A stretch of DNA of 46,685 nucleotides from NCBI GenBank assembly GCA_009668975.1, contig SBEG01000030.1:1-46685 (forward strand). Reading direction: 5' to 3'. The notes below the pieces were generated by a model that was not told the DNA's origin, did no database searches, and saw nothing but the letters and a program-made list of their open reading frames with translations. The stretch is from Deltaproteobacteria bacterium. Its GTDB lineage: Bacteria; Desulfobacterota; Desulfuromonadia; Geobacterales; Geobacteraceae. Made by a program: the position numbers and the translations under genes. The first letter of the stretch is position 1. The number at the start of each line of letters is the position of its first letter. Of this stretch, positions 16,843-27,392 are shown in pieces.

Positions 16843-18594
16843 TTACTTCAGCAAGGACTTCTTCGCACGCAGAGAGTCTATCCGCCGCAGGAGTTCATGA
16901 TAGGAATCGCTTTCAGGATCTGCCTGTGCCAGCTTGAGACCGAGTTCCTTGATCTGCAGCAAAGCGATCCGGTCAAGTGTCCGCCGACACTGATCGAAGG
17001 CCTTGCGCACGTCCATATCTTCAAGATGTTCCTCTGAAATAAACAGTGAGGCCAAACGGCTTCGCTCTTCGGAAGAATCCACCGAATCGAGAAGCTCCGA
17101 CCAGTCAATACGCCTGTTTTCCGTAACGTGCCGGATGAGATTTTCCACCACCGGCAACACTTCCGCACGGAATATTTGTGCCGGGCCGAACTCGGCAACC
17201 TGGCGGACAACTTCCGGATACTTCCCCATGAGAGACAGAAGCATTTCCTCGGCACCCGCTGCAGACTTCTTCTGTTCCTTCACGGCACGAACAGGGGAAC
17301 GAGAAGTTTCCTCTTTCCCCATTTTCCTGCGAACATCGTTCTCCTGGATTCCGAGAAAACGAGCTATCTCTCTGATATAAAGATCTTTTTCTACCGCATC
17401 GGCAATCTTTTGAAGTCGTGGCGCCAGTTCTTCCAGCACTTTCACCTTCCCCTCAACGCTGCCGAGATCTTCCTGCGCGCAAAGGTCTCTGAAAAAAAAC
17501 TCAAAAACCGGCAAGGCAGCGGACACCAAATCCTCGAAAGCCGTAACACCGAATTTTTCGAGATAAGTATCCGGGTCTTCCCCGGCAGGCATCTGCACGA
17601 CTCGCGCAGGGAAATTCTCCTGCAGGAAATTTTCCATTGAGCGCAAGGTCGCTTTTTTGCCGGCATTGTCAGCATCGAACAGGAGATGCACTTTGCCGAC
17701 AAAACGCCGCAGAAGTTTCAGGTGAGCATCAGTCAGAGCGGTGCCGCAGGTTGCCACCACGTTGCGCACCCCCGCACGATACAGCGCCAGATGGTCGAAA
17801 TACCCTTCAACAATGAAGACATCACCTTTTTCACGCATGGCCTGTTTGGCCATCCCAAGGCCGAAAAGGACTTCACTCTTGTGATAGACCGGCGACTCCG
17901 GAGAGTTCAGATATTTGGGCAGAGAATCATCGAGGACTCTTCCGCCGAAACCGATAATACGCCCATGGATATCCTTGATCGGGAACAGGAGACGATTCCG
18001 GAAACCGTCATAGTATCCGCCCCGCTCCCGGCTCTTGACCAGCCCGACCTTTTCCGCCGCGGCCAGAGGGAATTTTTTCCGATCTAAATACCGTGTCAGG
18101 GTATCCCAGGATTCCGGGGCAAAACCAAGCCCATAGGACCGAGCCAACTCCAGATCAACCCCGCGCTTTTCCAGATACGCCCGGCAGGCTGCGCCTGATG
18201 CGCCCTCCTGCAACACATTCTCATAGAACTTTCCAGTAATTTCATGGACCTCGTAGAGGACTTCCCTCTCATCACGAAGGCGTTTTTCCGCAGCAGGCAA
18301 CGGGCGCTCCGGAATGACCACGCCGGTTCTGCGAGCCAGAAACTTAACCGCCTCCGGAAAGGAAAGGCCCTCCATCCGCATGATAAAACTGATTGCATCA
18401 CCACCGACGCCACAGCCGAAACAGTGATAAATTCCTTTTGCCGTGTTCACATTAAACGATGGAGTTTTCTCTGAATGAAACGGACAAAGCCCAAGATAGT
18501 TGACACCGGATTTTTTCAGCGCAACATAGTCTGAAATTACCTCCAGTATACCCGCCCTTTCACGGATTTCCCGGATTATTTCGTCAGGAATCAT
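16843..18594 (-). CDS. dnaG: DNA primase DnaG
   Basis: A 583-residue primase. The N-terminal CHC2 zinc finger has Cys37, His40, Cys58 and Cys61. The catalytic TOPRIM core follows, with VEGYFDHLALYRAG and LLFDADNAGKKA supplying the acidic metal ligands, then the helical C-terminal DnaB-interacting domain. The start at MIPDEIIREI was chosen by homology and because it falls 16 nt after the cvpA stop; the frame stays open far into cvpA. The Shine-Dalgarno sequence is weak, so coupling to cvpA translation is likely. Confidence 0.96.
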   Translation of the reverse strand: MIPDEIIREIRERAGILEVISDYVALKKSGVNYLGLCPFHSEKTPSFNVNTAKGIYHCFGCGVGGDAISFIMRMEGLSFPEAVKFLARRTGVVIPERPLPAAEKRLRDEREVLYEVHEITGKFYENVLQEGASGAACRAYLEKRGVDLELARSYGLGFAPESWDTLTRYLDRKKFPLAAAEKVGLVKSRERGGYYDGFRNRLLFPIKDIHGRIIGFGGRVLDDSLPKYLNSPESPVYHKSEVLFGLGMAKQAMREKGDVFIVEGYFDHLALYRAGVRNVVATCGTALTDAHLKLLRRFVGKVHLLFDADNAGKKATLRSMENFLQENFPARVVQMPAGEDPDTYLEKFGVTAFEDLVSAALPVFEFFFRDLCAQEDLGSVEGKVKVLEELAPRLQKIADAVEKDLYIREIARFLGIQENDVRRKMGKEETSRSPVRAVKEQKKSAAGAEEMLLSLMGKYPEVVRQVAEFGPAQIFRAEVLPVVENLIRHVTENRRIDWSELLDSVDSSEERSRLASLFISEEHLEDMDVRKAFDQCRRTLDRIALLQIKELGLKLAQADPESDSYHELLRRIDSLRAKKSLLK

Positions 18595-18610
18595 CAAAGA
18601 TTGTACCCAC

Positions 18611-19171
18611 TCATGAGGTTCTACCCGAAGAAAAGTGCTGCCGATTGCGCACTGCCGGAGACCCGCCCCGGGAATTATTCTTTTTTTCGTCATTCGACCC
18701 GGCTTTCCACCAGGAAAAGATCTCTCGTCCACAGACGAGGAAAGGTCGAGCGGCAGCTGACTTCTCAATCGATGCGCCGAGTTTCTGCGGGGCAGACTTG
18801 GCCGTTCCCAGAGAAAAAAGTATGCACAAAAGGAGAGAACCCTGCAGAATCCCTAGAAAAACTCCTCCGAAACGATTCACACTACCCAAAAAAACAACTT
18901 TGAGCAACATGGTCGTGAGATAACCCAAAAGATAGAAAAACAGACCGAGCGCCAGAAAGATGAGCCCAAAGGAAAGGAAAAGGGTAATGGTATGGGAAAA
19001 GTGACTATGGGACTGAAGTACTCCCGCAAATTGCCGGTAATAGGTAATGGCAGCCCATCCTCCGACAATAAGCCCCAAAAGGGAACAAACCTCCCTGACT
19101 AGCCCTTTCATGAATCCTTTTACCGCAAATATCAGTAAAACAACCCAGATCAGGATATCAACGAGGTTCAT
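18611..19171 (-). CDS. cvpA: CvpA family membrane protein
   Basis: A 186-residue protein with about four transmembrane helices in its first 130 residues, beginning NLVDILIWVVLLIFAVKGFMKG, the CvpA family entry. The C-terminal 50 residues are polar and Lys/Ser/Arg rich. CvpA is known for colicin V production in E. coli and more widely for membrane integrity; its biochemical role is unclear. The start at 19171 was preferred to one 14 codons upstream because the family begins there. It lies between rpsU and dnaG, and its stop is 16 nt from the primase start. Confidence 0.85.
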   Translation of the reverse strand: MNLVDILIWVVLLIFAVKGFMKGLVREVCSLLGLIVGGWAAITYYRQFAGVLQSHSHFSHTITLFLSFGLIFLALGLFFYLLGYLTTMLLKVVFLGSVNRFGGVFLGILQGSLLLCILFSLGTAKSAPQKLGASIEKSAAARPFLVCGREIFSWWKAGSNDEKKNNSRGGSPAVRNRQHFSSGRTS

Positions 19172-19337
19172 TCCGCACTCTCTGGTATGGTCATAAAGTA
19201 AAAGTAGGGGCAAATCATCAGATCGCCCCCACCATTCAACTGCCTATTTGAATACAATTTGGAGAGGAGCTCAATAAATGCTCGTTCCACTGCACTGTAT
19301 CCTCTCCAGAATAGTTCTTACGAACAACGGCGGATTA

Positions 19338-19535
19338 TTAATCGACAATTTTCCGCTGCTTCTTCAGTGCCCTCTTGCGAGCGGCAATAGCCTTCTTTTT
19401 CTTCTTGATACTTGGTTTTTCGTAATGCTCACGCTTGCGAACCTCAGAAAGAATCCCTGCTTTTTCGCATTGCTTCTTAAATCGCTTCAGCGCAATTTCA
19501 AATGATTCGGTCTCCTTTACCCTTACTCCCGGCAT
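19338..19535 (-). CDS. rpsU: 30S ribosomal protein S21
   Basis: A 65-residue basic protein with the S21 pattern: [24 protein letters not shown], then [12 protein letters not shown] and a Lys/Arg tail. A strong GGAGGGG lies 8 nt before the ATG. S21 helps pair the 16S anti-Shine-Dalgarno sequence with mRNA. It heads the classical rpsU-dnaG-rpoD arrangement, here with cvpA in between and about 165 nt between rpsU and cvpA. A 9-bp inverted repeat in that gap (19260-19308) might attenuate downstream transcription. Confidence 0.97.
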   Translation of the reverse strand: MPGVRVKETESFEIALKRFKKQCEKAGILSEVRKREHYEKPSIKKKKKAIAARKRALKKQRKIVD

Positions 19536-19625
19536 CCATATTCCCCTCCCCTCTATATTAAAATTTTTGGTGTTTATATGAAGAGTTTAAGCCGTTGACA
19601 GGGGGTGGTAGTGTAAAGACTAGAC

Positions 19626-19653
19626 ATCATAACATTCGATACCCTCTTGTCAA
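19626..19653 (-). promoter_or_regulatory. Promoter of the rpsU-cvpA-dnaG-rpoD cluster
   Basis: On the minus strand a perfect TTGACA (19653-19648), a 16-nt spacer and TATGAT (19631-19626). Transcription should begin near 19618, leaving a leader of about 80 nt before rpsU. It lies just past the hisE stop and makes the cluster independent of the histidine operon. Confidence 0.8.
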
Positions 19654-19687
19654 GTAAAAACTGATAAAATTCTTTGTACACAATTTT

Positions 19688-20044
19688 TCAGGAGCCGCGA
19701 GATTCTTTTTCGGCGATACCGGAAAGTCCGAAGCGACGGCGCAATTCACTGTATATTTCTTCCGGATCGATATCGTAGTAGGATAAAAGAACCAGCAGAT
19801 GATAGAGCAGATCGGCAGCTTCATAGACAATCTCTTCCCGCTTGCCGCCCTTGCCGGCAATGACCAATTCGACCGCCTCTTCACCCGTCTTTTTCAGAAT
19901 CGTATCTAGGCCCTTCTGAAAAAGCGAAACAGTGTAGGACTTCTCGGCAGAACCGTTTTTACGCTCCTGGATAACCTGGAACAAGAGTTCCAGAATCGCA
20001 CTGCGCTCTCCTTGCCCGGCCGTTGTTTTCCCTGCACTGCTCAT
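19688..20044 (-). CDS. hisE: Phosphoribosyl-ATP pyrophosphatase HisE
   Basis: A 118-residue MazG-fold enzyme that converts phosphoribosyl-ATP to phosphoribosyl-AMP, step 2 of histidine synthesis. The metal-binding acidic helices are visible in [13 protein letters not shown] and [15 protein letters not shown]. It is monofunctional; the cyclohydrolase partner HisI, often fused to or next to HisE, is missing here. The ATG overlaps the hisF stop by four bases. It is the last gene of the operon. Confidence 0.95.
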   Translation of the reverse strand: MSSAGKTTAGQGERSAILELLFQVIQERKNGSAEKSYTVSLFQKGLDTILKKTGEEAVELVIAGKGGKREEIVYEAADLLYHLLVLLSYYDIDPEEIYSELRRRFGLSGIAEKESRGS

Positions 20045-20802
20045 AACCGCACCGCAACATTTCTCTGCCGGAGATATTCCTTGGCCTCACCGATCGTATA
20101 TTCACGATAGTGAAAGATGGAGGCTGCCAGACAGGCACTTGCTCCGGCCGTGACAAAACCATCATAAAGATGTTCCAGGTTACCGACTCCGCCCGAGGCA
20201 ATGACGGGAATGGAAACCGCATCGACCACATTCCGGGTCAAGGGGAGATCATAGCCGTCTTTTGTCCCGTCGCAATCCATGCTGGTCAGGAGTATTTCAC
20301 CGGCCCCATATTCCTCCATCCGCTGCGCCCATTCGATGGCGTCGATCCCGGTGGCATTCCGGCCGCCGTGGGTATACACCTCCCAGCGATCTTCTCCCGG
20401 AACGCGCCGGGCGTCAATGGCAACCACGGTGCATTGTGAGCCGAAGCGCTCTGCGGACTCCTGCACAAACTCAGGCCGATGAACCGCAGCGGTATTAATG
20501 GAAACCTTGTCCGCCCCGGCATTCAGCAGACGACGGATATCGTCCACGGTTCTGACCCCACCCCCAACGGTAAGAGGCATAAAAACCCGCTCTGCCGTGC
20601 GCCGCACCACATCTATAATAATGTCGCGCTGGTCGGAAGAAGCAGTAATATCCAGAAAAGTCAGTTCGTCGGCTCCCTGCCGGTCGTACATCTCGGCAAT
20701 TTCCACCGGATCGCCGGCGTCTCGCAGCTCCAGAAACTGGACACCCTTGACAACCCGGCCACCTTTAACGTCAAGACAGGGAATAATTCGTTTTGTCAGC
20801 AT
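20041..20802 (-). CDS. hisF: Imidazole glycerol phosphate synthase, cyclase subunit HisF
   Basis: A 253-residue (beta/alpha)8 barrel. It starts [19 protein letters not shown] with the catalytic Asp11; the second catalytic Asp lies in VVAIDARRV near residue 130, and phosphate-binding glycines in TVGGGVRT and IASGGVG. It uses ammonia channelled from HisH to make imidazole glycerol phosphate and AICAR. It overlaps hisA by 7 nt and hisE by 4 nt. Confidence 0.97.
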   Translation of the reverse strand: MLTKRIIPCLDVKGGRVVKGVQFLELRDAGDPVEIAEMYDRQGADELTFLDITASSDQRDIIIDVVRRTAERVFMPLTVGGGVRTVDDIRRLLNAGADKVSINTAAVHRPEFVQESAERFGSQCTVVAIDARRVPGEDRWEVYTHGGRNATGIDAIEWAQRMEEYGAGEILLTSMDCDGTKDGYDLPLTRNVVDAVSIPVIASGGVGNLEHLYDGFVTAGASACLAASIFHYREYTIGEAKEYLRQRNVAVRL

Positions 20803-21551
20803 CCTGTAGCTCCGCGGGACACCTTACGGTCCTTGGTCAGGGCGATCGCATCGGCCAGCCGAATGGCCCCGGTATAGATCGCTTTACCGGTAATAACCCC
20901 GACCACACCGCTTTCTTCGATAGCCATCAGGGCTTCTATATCAGCCATTTTCGAAACGCCTCCGGAAGCGATGATCGGGATGGCAACCGCTTCAGCAAGG
21001 GCCCGCGTGGCATCAATGTTCGGCCCGATCAGCATTCCGTCACGGCTGATATCGGTATAAATGACTGCCGCAACGCCGAAGCCCTCAAATTTCTTTGCCA
21101 GCTCACGGGCACTGATATCGGTAACCTCGGCCCAGCCCTGTACGGCGACCAGACCATCCTTGGCATCGATACCAACGACAATTCGACCGGGAAACAGCCG
21201 GCAGGCTTCTTTGACCAGTTCGGGGTTTCTCTGGGCGGCGGTGCCGAGAATGACCCTGTTGATTCCCAGGGAGAGATAGGCCTCAATGGTCTGAATATCG
21301 CGAATCCCCCCGCCCAGCTGGGTCGGTATGGAAACGGAGCGGACAATTTCCTCGATGGAGGAGCGATTCTTCGGTTCACCGGCAAAGGCACCATTGAGAT
21401 CGACCAAATGCAGCAACTCCGCACCTTGATTCTGCCAGGTCAGGGCCTGTTCCGCGGGGCTGTCGCAGAACACCGTGTCCCGCTCCATCAATCCCTGCTC
21501 AAGGCGGACACACCGCCCATCCTTCAAATCTATTGCCGGAATTACGATCAT
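20796..21551 (-). CDS. hisA: ProFAR isomerase HisA
   Basis: A 251-residue (beta/alpha)8 barrel homologous to HisF. The N-terminal [12 protein letters not shown] carries Asp8 as general base; LGGGIRD and IIASGGV bind the two phosphates of the substrate, and the second catalytic Asp lies in YTDISRDGM. It opens the ring of ProFAR by an Amadori rearrangement. Its ATG overlaps the hisH stop by four bases. Confidence 0.97.
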   Translation of the reverse strand: MIVIPAIDLKDGRCVRLEQGLMERDTVFCDSPAEQALTWQNQGAELLHLVDLNGAFAGEPKNRSSIEEIVRSVSIPTQLGGGIRDIQTIEAYLSLGINRVILGTAAQRNPELVKEACRLFPGRIVVGIDAKDGLVAVQGWAEVTDISARELAKKFEGFGVAAVIYTDISRDGMLIGPNIDATRALAEAVAIPIIASGGVSKMADIEALMAIEESGVVGVITGKAIYTGAIRLADAIALTKDRKVSRGATGC

Positions 21552-22171
21552 TTCATCTCTCCAAAATTCTTCAGAATTGCCAGTCCCTTCTCTTGGGACT
21601 TCTCGGGGTGAAACTGGGTTGCAACGATATTGTCTTTCCAGATTGCAGAACAGAATTCGATACCGTAGTCCGTGGTTGTCGCAACAACCGAAGGATCCTC
21701 CGGCTGCACATAATAGGAGTGGACAAAATAAAAATTTGTCCCGTCAGGAATATTGGAAAAGGCCGGAGGGCAACGCTTCACGCTGAGCTGGTTCCAGCCC
21801 ATGTGCGGAACCTTCAACTCCTCGTCCCCCGCCGTCATGCCTTCGGGAAAACGCAACACCCTGCCGGGAATAACATTCAACCCCTTGTGGAGCCCGAACT
21901 CTTCGCTTTCGGTAAAGAGCAGCTGCAGTCCCAGGCAAATACCGAGAAAAGGCCGTCCATCCCCGATCACTTTCAGGATCGGCTCGATAAAACCGCCCTG
22001 TTCAAGATTGGCCATGCAGTCCCGAAAGGCGCCCACCCCGGGAAGAACAACCCGGTCCGCCTCCAATACAATCTTCGGATCATCAGTCACCACCGCATCG
22101 AAGCCCACTTTTTCAAAGGCCTTCTGAACAGAGCGAAGGTTTCCCATCCCATAATCAATTATCGCTATCAT
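21548..22171 (-). CDS. hisH: Imidazole glycerol phosphate synthase, glutaminase subunit HisH
   Basis: A 207-residue class I glutamine amidotransferase. The nucleophile is Cys79 in [10 protein letters not shown], and the His-Glu pair is in QFHPEKS near the C-terminus. It hydrolyses glutamine and passes ammonia to HisF. The 124 nt between hisB and this gene is the largest gap inside the his run and holds no evident ORF or terminator. Confidence 0.97.
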   Translation of the reverse strand: MIAIIDYGMGNLRSVQKAFEKVGFDAVVTDDPKIVLEADRVVLPGVGAFRDCMANLEQGGFIEPILKVIGDGRPFLGICLGLQLLFTESEEFGLHKGLNVIPGRVLRFPEGMTAGDEELKVPHMGWNQLSVKRCPPAFSNIPDGTNFYFVHSYYVQPEDPSVVATTTDYGIEFCSAIWKDNIVATQFHPEKSQEKGLAILKNFGEMK

Positions 22172-22295
22172 TAGTATCCCACTGCACGGGCAAAGGGGGC
22201 AAACAACCCTCGCCTCGCGTTTCTTATCCCGGAGGTATCACTCGTTCCACCCCGCATTACCGGGTGTGAAGGGAAGGCACATGAAACAGTCTGAA

Positions 22296-22883
22296 CTACA
22301 AAGAACCCTTTGTTGACATGACCCCGGTAATCCGCGGATCAAACCCCGTTGCCTCGTCAAGGGCTCGAGCAAAGGCCTTGAAACAAGCTTCGACAATATG
22401 GTGCGTATTTTCTCCGTAGGCCAGGTTGAGATGGAGATTCAGGCAGGCGGTGTTGGTTACGGCCTGGAAGAATTCCCGCACCAGTTCGACATCGAATTCA
22501 CCGATCTTCACTTTCGGCAGAGGTACATTGAAGCAGAGGTAAGGCCGCCCGGACAAGTCAATGGTTACCGTTACAAGCGTCTCATCCATAGGGACCGCAG
22601 CATGACCATAGCGACGAATCCCGGCCTTGTCAGCCAAGGCCCTTTTCAAAGCTTCACCAAGGACAATACCGATATCCTCCACCGTGTGATGAAAGTCGAT
22701 ATCAATATCCCCCTGGGCCTCAACCTGAAGATCGAACGATCCGTGCCGGCTAAACAGATCCAGCATGTGGTCAAGAAACGGTACCGAGGTGCAGATCTTC
22801 GAGTCACCGGTTCCATCAAGTCCGAGTGACAAGCGGATCCGCGTCTCTTTTGTCACCCTTTCCACTACGGCAGTTCTTGGCAT
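22296..22883 (-). CDS. hisB: Imidazoleglycerol-phosphate dehydratase HisB
   Basis: A 195-residue monofunctional dehydratase. The manganese-binding motifs are present: [13 protein letters not shown] and [13 protein letters not shown] in the first half, and a second similar set near [11 protein letters not shown] and [15 protein letters not shown]. It lacks the histidinol-phosphatase domain fused to HisB in enteric bacteria, so that phosphatase must be elsewhere. GGAGG lies 5 nt before the ATG. Confidence 0.97.
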   Translation of the reverse strand: MPRTAVVERVTKETRIRLSLGLDGTGDSKICTSVPFLDHMLDLFSRHGSFDLQVEAQGDIDIDFHHTVEDIGIVLGEALKRALADKAGIRRYGHAAVPMDETLVTVTIDLSGRPYLCFNVPLPKVKIGEFDVELVREFFQAVTNTACLNLHLNLAYGENTHHIVEACFKAFARALDEATGFDPRITGVMSTKGSL

Positions 22884-22901
22884 GGGAGCCTCCTTGGGAT
22901 A

Positions 22902-23954
22902 TCAGCCGATTTCCTCGAGTGCAGCGGCCGTGATTTCCATCTCTTCGCGGGTGCCGATGGTGATGCGCAATCCCGGCGAAAGTAACGGGTCAGAAAAATG
23001 GCGAACCAGAATCTTGCGCTGGAACAACCCCTCATAGACACTTCGGCCGTTCCGGTCGGGCGGCACGGCAAAGACGTAGTTGCCATGGGAGGGTATCACA
23101 TCATAACCAAGCTGCCGCAACCGGCCCGAAAATGCTTCCCTGGTCTCGCGCACCTTCCGGATGCAGTCCCGGAAATAGTCCTGATCGGAAAGAGCCGCGC
23201 AGCAGGCGGCCTGGGCCAAGCGGTCGAGGTTGTAGTGGTCACGGATCTTGTCCAGGGCCGCGATGATTTCCGGCCGGGCGATGGCCAAACCCAGGCGCAT
23301 CCCGGCAAGGGAGTAGCTCTTGGAAAGGGTCCGGGTCACCACCACGTTTTCGTAGTTCCTGACCAGATCAAGCGCATTTTCGTCGGCAAAATCCACGTAA
23401 GCCTCATCGGCAACAAGAATTCCGGCACAACGTTGCGCCAGTTCCTCGATGTACGCGATGGGGAAAGCAAACCCAAGTGGCGCATTCGGCGTGGTAAGGA
23501 AGAAGATCCTGCCCTCGTAGCGCTCCGGAAAATCGGCAATACGGTAATCATCCGTCAAGCCGAAGGTCCGGACCTTGACGCCCTGAATTTCCGCCAGGGT
23601 GGAATAGTAGGAATACGATGGATGGACGTAGGCAATCTCCTCACCTTCAGCTGCGCAGGCCCGGATCAGGTTGTTCAGCACTTCATCGGAGCCGTTAGCC
23701 ATGATCACCCACGAGGGGTCAAAGCCGTACAGATCGCCGGCAATCTGCCGCAGACGGCCGCTGGAGGCGCAGGGATATTTGCGCAGCGAAGCTCCATCGC
23801 TGCCCAGTTCCGCCAGAATTGCCGCCACTACGCCGGGAGCAGGCGGGTACGGATTTTCATTGGAGTTCAGCTTGAGAAAAACTTCGCCATCGGGGGGCTG
23901 AAAGCCCGGCACGTAGCCGGCCATTGAGGCAATATTGGAACGCAGAATGTTCAT
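22902..23954 (-). CDS. hisC: Histidinol-phosphate aminotransferase HisC
   Basis: A 350-residue fold-type I PLP enzyme. Substrate-end residues are in [11 protein letters not shown] (near 28-38), the cofactor-binding Asp183 is in VADEAYVDF, and the Schiff-base Lys212 is in [14 protein letters not shown]. It transaminates imidazole acetol phosphate with glutamate. Its ATG overlaps the hisD stop by four bases. Confidence 0.96.
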   Translation of the reverse strand: MNILRSNIASMAGYVPGFQPPDGEVFLKLNSNENPYPPAPGVVAAILAELGSDGASLRKYPCASSGRLRQIAGDLYGFDPSWVIMANGSDEVLNNLIRACAAEGEEIAYVHPSYSYYSTLAEIQGVKVRTFGLTDDYRIADFPERYEGRIFFLTTPNAPLGFAFPIAYIEELAQRCAGILVADEAYVDFADENALDLVRNYENVVVTRTLSKSYSLAGMRLGLAIARPEIIAALDKIRDHYNLDRLAQAACCAALSDQDYFRDCIRKVRETREAFSGRLRQLGYDVIPSHGNYVFAVPPDRNGRSVYEGLFQRKILVRHFSDPLLSPGLRITIGTREEMEITAAALEEIG

Positions 23955-25252
23955 GACTCCGTCCTGTTAGTAATCCTGATTTTCACTGATTCGGCATGAG
24001 CCTCGAGCCCTTCCAGTTCGGCAACGCGGATAATGTCTTCACCCAGCCGGTTGAGAGCCCCTTTGGAAAAATAGATCAGCGAAGATTTTTTCACAAAATC
24101 GTCCACCGAAAGGGGAGAGAAAAAGCGTGCCGTCCCGCCGGTGGGCAGGGTATGGTTCGGTCCGGCCAGGTAATCTCCGGCTGATTCCGGGGTGTAATGC
24201 CCGAGAAAGATCGCCCCGGCATTTTTTATGGAAGAAAGGATCTCAAAGGGGTTTGCCACCGCCAGCTCAAGGTGCTCCGGAGCAAGGCTGTTGGCAAAGG
24301 AAACCGCTTGAGCCAGGTCCCGGGTCACGATGATGACGCCGAAGTCGTTCCAAGACTGACGGGCAATATCCGCGCGACGGAGGGTCGCGAGTTGGACCTC
24401 GACCTCGGCCGCAACACGCTCGCCAAAGGCGCGGTCAGTGGTAATCAACATGGCGGATGCCAGCTGGTCGTGCTCGGCCTGGGAAAGGAGATCAGCCGCG
24501 ATGTGCGCGGGACTTCCGCTTCCGTCGCTGACAACAAGAATCTCGCTTGGTCCGGCGATCATGTCGATGCCGACCTGACCGAAGACCAGTTTTTTGGCGG
24601 TGGCGACATAGATGTTTCCCGGGCCGGTGATTTTATCCACCCGGGGCACCGTCTCCGTGCCGTAGGCCAGTGCGGCAACCGCCTGCGCTCCGCCGATACG
24701 AAAAATCCGGTCAACTCCGGCAAGTTTCGCGGCAACCAGAACATAGGGGTTGATCTCACCGTCCGGGGCGGGCACCACCATGATGATTTCCGCCACGCCG
24801 GCAACCCGGGCCGGAACGGCATTCATAATGACACTGCTCGGATAACTCGCCTTGCCTCCCGGAACATAGATCCCGACTCGCCCCAGAGGTGTCACCTTCT
24901 GGCCAAGGAGAATCCCATCCTCTTCAGCATCCAGCCAGCTTTTCTGTTTTTGTTTCTGGTGAAAGCGGCTGACGCGCTCGACGGCGTGGCGAAGAGCCGC
25001 AAGCTCTTTTTCCCCTGCCGCGGCAAAAGCACGTTCGATTTCAGCCTCTTGAACCAGTAAACCCGGCGCGTCGGTTTCAAGACGGTCAAAGCGGCTGGTA
25101 TACTCGAGCAAAGCAACATCACCCCGAGTGCGAATGTCGGCAATGATCTCCTGGACAAGGGTTTCCACCCCGGGATCAGTCTCCTCCGCACGCCTGAGGA
25201 TCGCCGCAAAGCTTTCCGTGAAACCGGCATCATCAATATTGAGAAATTTCAT
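23951..25252 (-). CDS. hisD: Histidinol dehydrogenase HisD
   Basis: A 433-residue zinc enzyme that oxidises histidinol to histidine in two NAD-dependent steps. Characteristic segments are [18 protein letters not shown], the family signature region [12 protein letters not shown], the zinc ligands in LLSQAEHDQ, the catalytic EH in LAPEHLEL, and [10 protein letters not shown]. The length is usual. The Shine-Dalgarno sequence is weak. It follows hisG by 66 nt. Confidence 0.97.
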   Translation of the reverse strand: MKFLNIDDAGFTESFAAILRRAEETDPGVETLVQEIIADIRTRGDVALLEYTSRFDRLETDAPGLLVQEAEIERAFAAAGEKELAALRHAVERVSRFHQKQKQKSWLDAEEDGILLGQKVTPLGRVGIYVPGGKASYPSSVIMNAVPARVAGVAEIIMVVPAPDGEINPYVLVAAKLAGVDRIFRIGGAQAVAALAYGTETVPRVDKITGPGNIYVATAKKLVFGQVGIDMIAGPSEILVVSDGSGSPAHIAADLLSQAEHDQLASAMLITTDRAFGERVAAEVEVQLATLRRADIARQSWNDFGVIIVTRDLAQAVSFANSLAPEHLELAVANPFEILSSIKNAGAIFLGHYTPESAGDYLAGPNHTLPTGGTARFFSPLSVDDFVKKSSLIYFSKGALNRLGEDIIRVAELEGLEAHAESVKIRITNRTES

Positions 25253-25318
25253 AACAGACTGTCCTTCAGTGCGACCTAGCTGAACACGAAACCGGCATTC
25301 CTTACCGACAAACTAGAA

Positions 25319-25957
25319 TCAGAGATGCTTCTCCAGACCTTCCAGAATTTCCGTGATCCGCTTGTGCCTGGTTTTCAGACTGGCACGGTTAACAATCAAG
25401 CGGCAGGTAATCTCGGCGATGGTATCCACCTCGACAAGTCCGTTTTGCAGCAAGGTCTCTCCGGTGGAGACGAGATCGACAATCCTCTCCGACAGCCCCA
25501 CCAACGGCGCCAGTTCGATGGAGCCATAAAGCTTGATAAGTTCAACCTGAATGCCCTTATCGGAAAAATATTTTTCGGTGATATTGGGATACTTGGTCGC
25601 AATCCGGATATTCGTCCAGCTCAAGGGATCATCCGTGCGGGACAATTCGGCCGGTTCGGCCACGACCAGGCGGCAGTAGCCGAATTTCAGGTCCAGCGGC
25701 TCATAAAGATCCTTCTGCTGCTCCAGCAGAGTATCCTTACCGACAATTCCCAGATCGGCACAACCATACTCAACATAGGTCGGCACGTCGGTGGCACGCA
25801 CGATCATGTAGCGCATTTTCTGGGTCGGATCTTCGAAGATCAGCTTTCGGGTATCGGAGAGAAGCAGCTCGCAATCGATGCCGATTTTTTTGAACAAGGC
25901 AACGGAATCCTGCAGGATCCGACCCTTGGGAATGGCGATGGTAATATAATCAGTCAT
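25319..25957 (-). CDS. hisG: ATP phosphoribosyltransferase, short-form catalytic subunit HisG
   Basis: A 212-residue HisG of the short type. It has the N-terminal IAIPKGRILQDS, ADLGIVGKDTL and the PRPP-binding LVSTGETLLQNGL, but stops before the ACT-like regulatory domain of the long form. Short HisG enzymes work as a hetero-octamer with HisZ, a histidyl-tRNA-synthetase paralogue; no hisZ is in this window. It catalyses the first, feedback-controlled step of the pathway. It is the first his gene, 99 nt after murA. Confidence 0.96.
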   Translation of the reverse strand: MTDYITIAIPKGRILQDSVALFKKIGIDCELLLSDTRKLIFEDPTQKMRYMIVRATDVPTYVEYGCADLGIVGKDTLLEQQKDLYEPLDLKFGYCRLVVAEPAELSRTDDPLSWTNIRIATKYPNITEKYFSDKGIQVELIKLYGSIELAPLVGLSERIVDLVSTGETLLQNGLVEVDTIAEITCRLIVNRASLKTRHKRITEILEGLEKHL

Positions 25958-26056
25958 TGTGGTAGGTCCTTCACTGTTACGCTACGAACTGTCGCGGCAG
26001 CGTTCATCGTACCGCGGATGGGCGAGAGGGTCGGGAACTTCAAAACTGTCTCTGGT

Positions 26057-27310
26057 TTATTCCTTGACCCGCTTGATATCTGCCCCCAGCGCCGCCAGTT
26101 TCTTCTCTATGGCTTCATAGCCTCTGTCCAGGTGATAGATCCGGGAAATTTCGGTCGTATTATCTGCGGCAAGTCCAGCAAGAATCAGGGAAGCCGAGGC
26201 CCGGAGATCAGTGGCCATGACCGGTGCTCCGGAAAGTTTTTTCACACCCTTCACGGTGGCGGTATTTCCTTCCACGACAATGTCGGCACCGAAACGCAAC
26301 AACTCAGAGACATGCATGAACCTGTTTTCAAAGATATTTTCACTGACAACGCTGGCCCCTTCGGCAATCGTCATCAAAGCCATGAACTGCGCCTGCATAT
26401 CGGTCGGGAACCCGGGATAGGGACGCGTTTTGATATTGATGCTCTTGATCTTTCTCGGCCCCTTCACCCGGACGACACTATCCTTCTGGGTAATTTCCAC
26501 CCCGGCATCCTGGAGCTTGAAGATAAAGGCGTCCAGATGATCAGGGCGCATGTTGTGAATCCGGATGTCACCACCGGTAATGGCAGCCGCGGCAATAAAT
26601 GTTCCCGCCTCGATCCGGTCCGGCATGACGGAATGGCTGACCGCCTGGAGTTCGCTGACACCGGAAATGCGGATCGTGTTCGTTCCGGCACCCTCAATCT
26701 TCGCACCCATTTTAGTCAGGATCTCAGCCAGGTCGACGATTTCCGGCTCACGAGCGGCATTTTCCAGGATCGTCTCCCCCTTTGCTGTCACGGCAGCCAT
26801 GAGGAGCTGCTCCGTACCACCAACCGTGGAGATTTCAAAATTGATCCGCGCCCCTTTGAGCCGCCTCGCCCGCGCTTCGACATAGCCGTGTTCCAGGGTA
26901 ATGTCGGCTCCGAGGGCTTCGAGCCCCTTGAGGTGAAGGTTGATCGGACGTGCGCCGATGGCGCAGCCCCCCGGCAAAGACACCCGCGCCTTACCAAAGC
27001 GGGCCAGTAGGGGCCCGAGGACGAGGACGGAAGCCCGCATGGTCTTGACCAGCTCATAGGTGGCTTCATGGCCACTGAGCCGGGAGGTATCGATGCGCAC
27101 AATGTTCCCGTTGCCCTCAATTTCGGCGCCAAGATTTTCGAGAACCTTGATGGTGGTATTGATATCCCGCAGGAAGGGTACGTTGCGTATTTCGTGGCTA
27201 CCGGGAGCCAGGATGGTGGAAATGAAAATGGGAAGGGCAGCATTTTTCGACCCGCTGACAGATACGTCACCCGTCAGTTTTTTTCCCCCCTTGATGATCA
27301 ACTTGTCCAA
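26057..27310 (-). CDS. murA: UDP-N-acetylglucosamine 1-carboxyvinyltransferase MurA
   Basis: A 417-residue EPSP-synthase-fold enzyme for the first committed step of peptidoglycan synthesis, transfer of enolpyruvate from PEP to UDP-GlcNAc. The substrate-binding Lys22-Asn23 (GSKNAALP) and the catalytic Cys116 ([10 protein letters not shown]) are present; a Cys at this place makes the enzyme fosfomycin-sensitive in principle. The start codon is TTG, with AGGT about 7 nt upstream. Confidence 0.97.
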   Translation of the reverse strand: MDKLIIKGGKKLTGDVSVSGSKNAALPIFISTILAPGSHEIRNVPFLRDINTTIKVLENLGAEIEGNGNIVRIDTSRLSGHEATYELVKTMRASVLVLGPLLARFGKARVSLPGGCAIGARPINLHLKGLEALGADITLEHGYVEARARRLKGARINFEISTVGGTEQLLMAAVTAKGETILENAAREPEIVDLAEILTKMGAKIEGAGTNTIRISGVSELQAVSHSVMPDRIEAGTFIAAAAITGGDIRIHNMRPDHLDAFIFKLQDAGVEITQKDSVVRVKGPRKIKSINIKTRPYPGFPTDMQAQFMALMTIAEGASVVSENIFENRFMHVSELLRFGADIVVEGNTATVKGVKKLSGAPVMATDLRASASLILAGLAADNTTEISRIYHLDRGYEAIEKKLAALGADIKRVKE

Positions 27311-27392
27311 TGCCGTACCTCTGCTTTGTCAGGCCGTAGAAAATCACGGCTGCATTAAATGGAATTTGGAATCCCGGTAAAAGAACGCCTGA

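Noticed and set aside
19260..19308. 9-bp inverted repeat between rpsU and cvpA as a terminator
   Set aside because: The loop is about 31 nt and no U-tract follows, so termination is doubtful; it may only attenuate.
25325..27010. A 561-codon plus-strand open frame
   Set aside because: It runs antisense to hisG and murA, both with complete family motifs; it has no ribosome site or recognisable domain.
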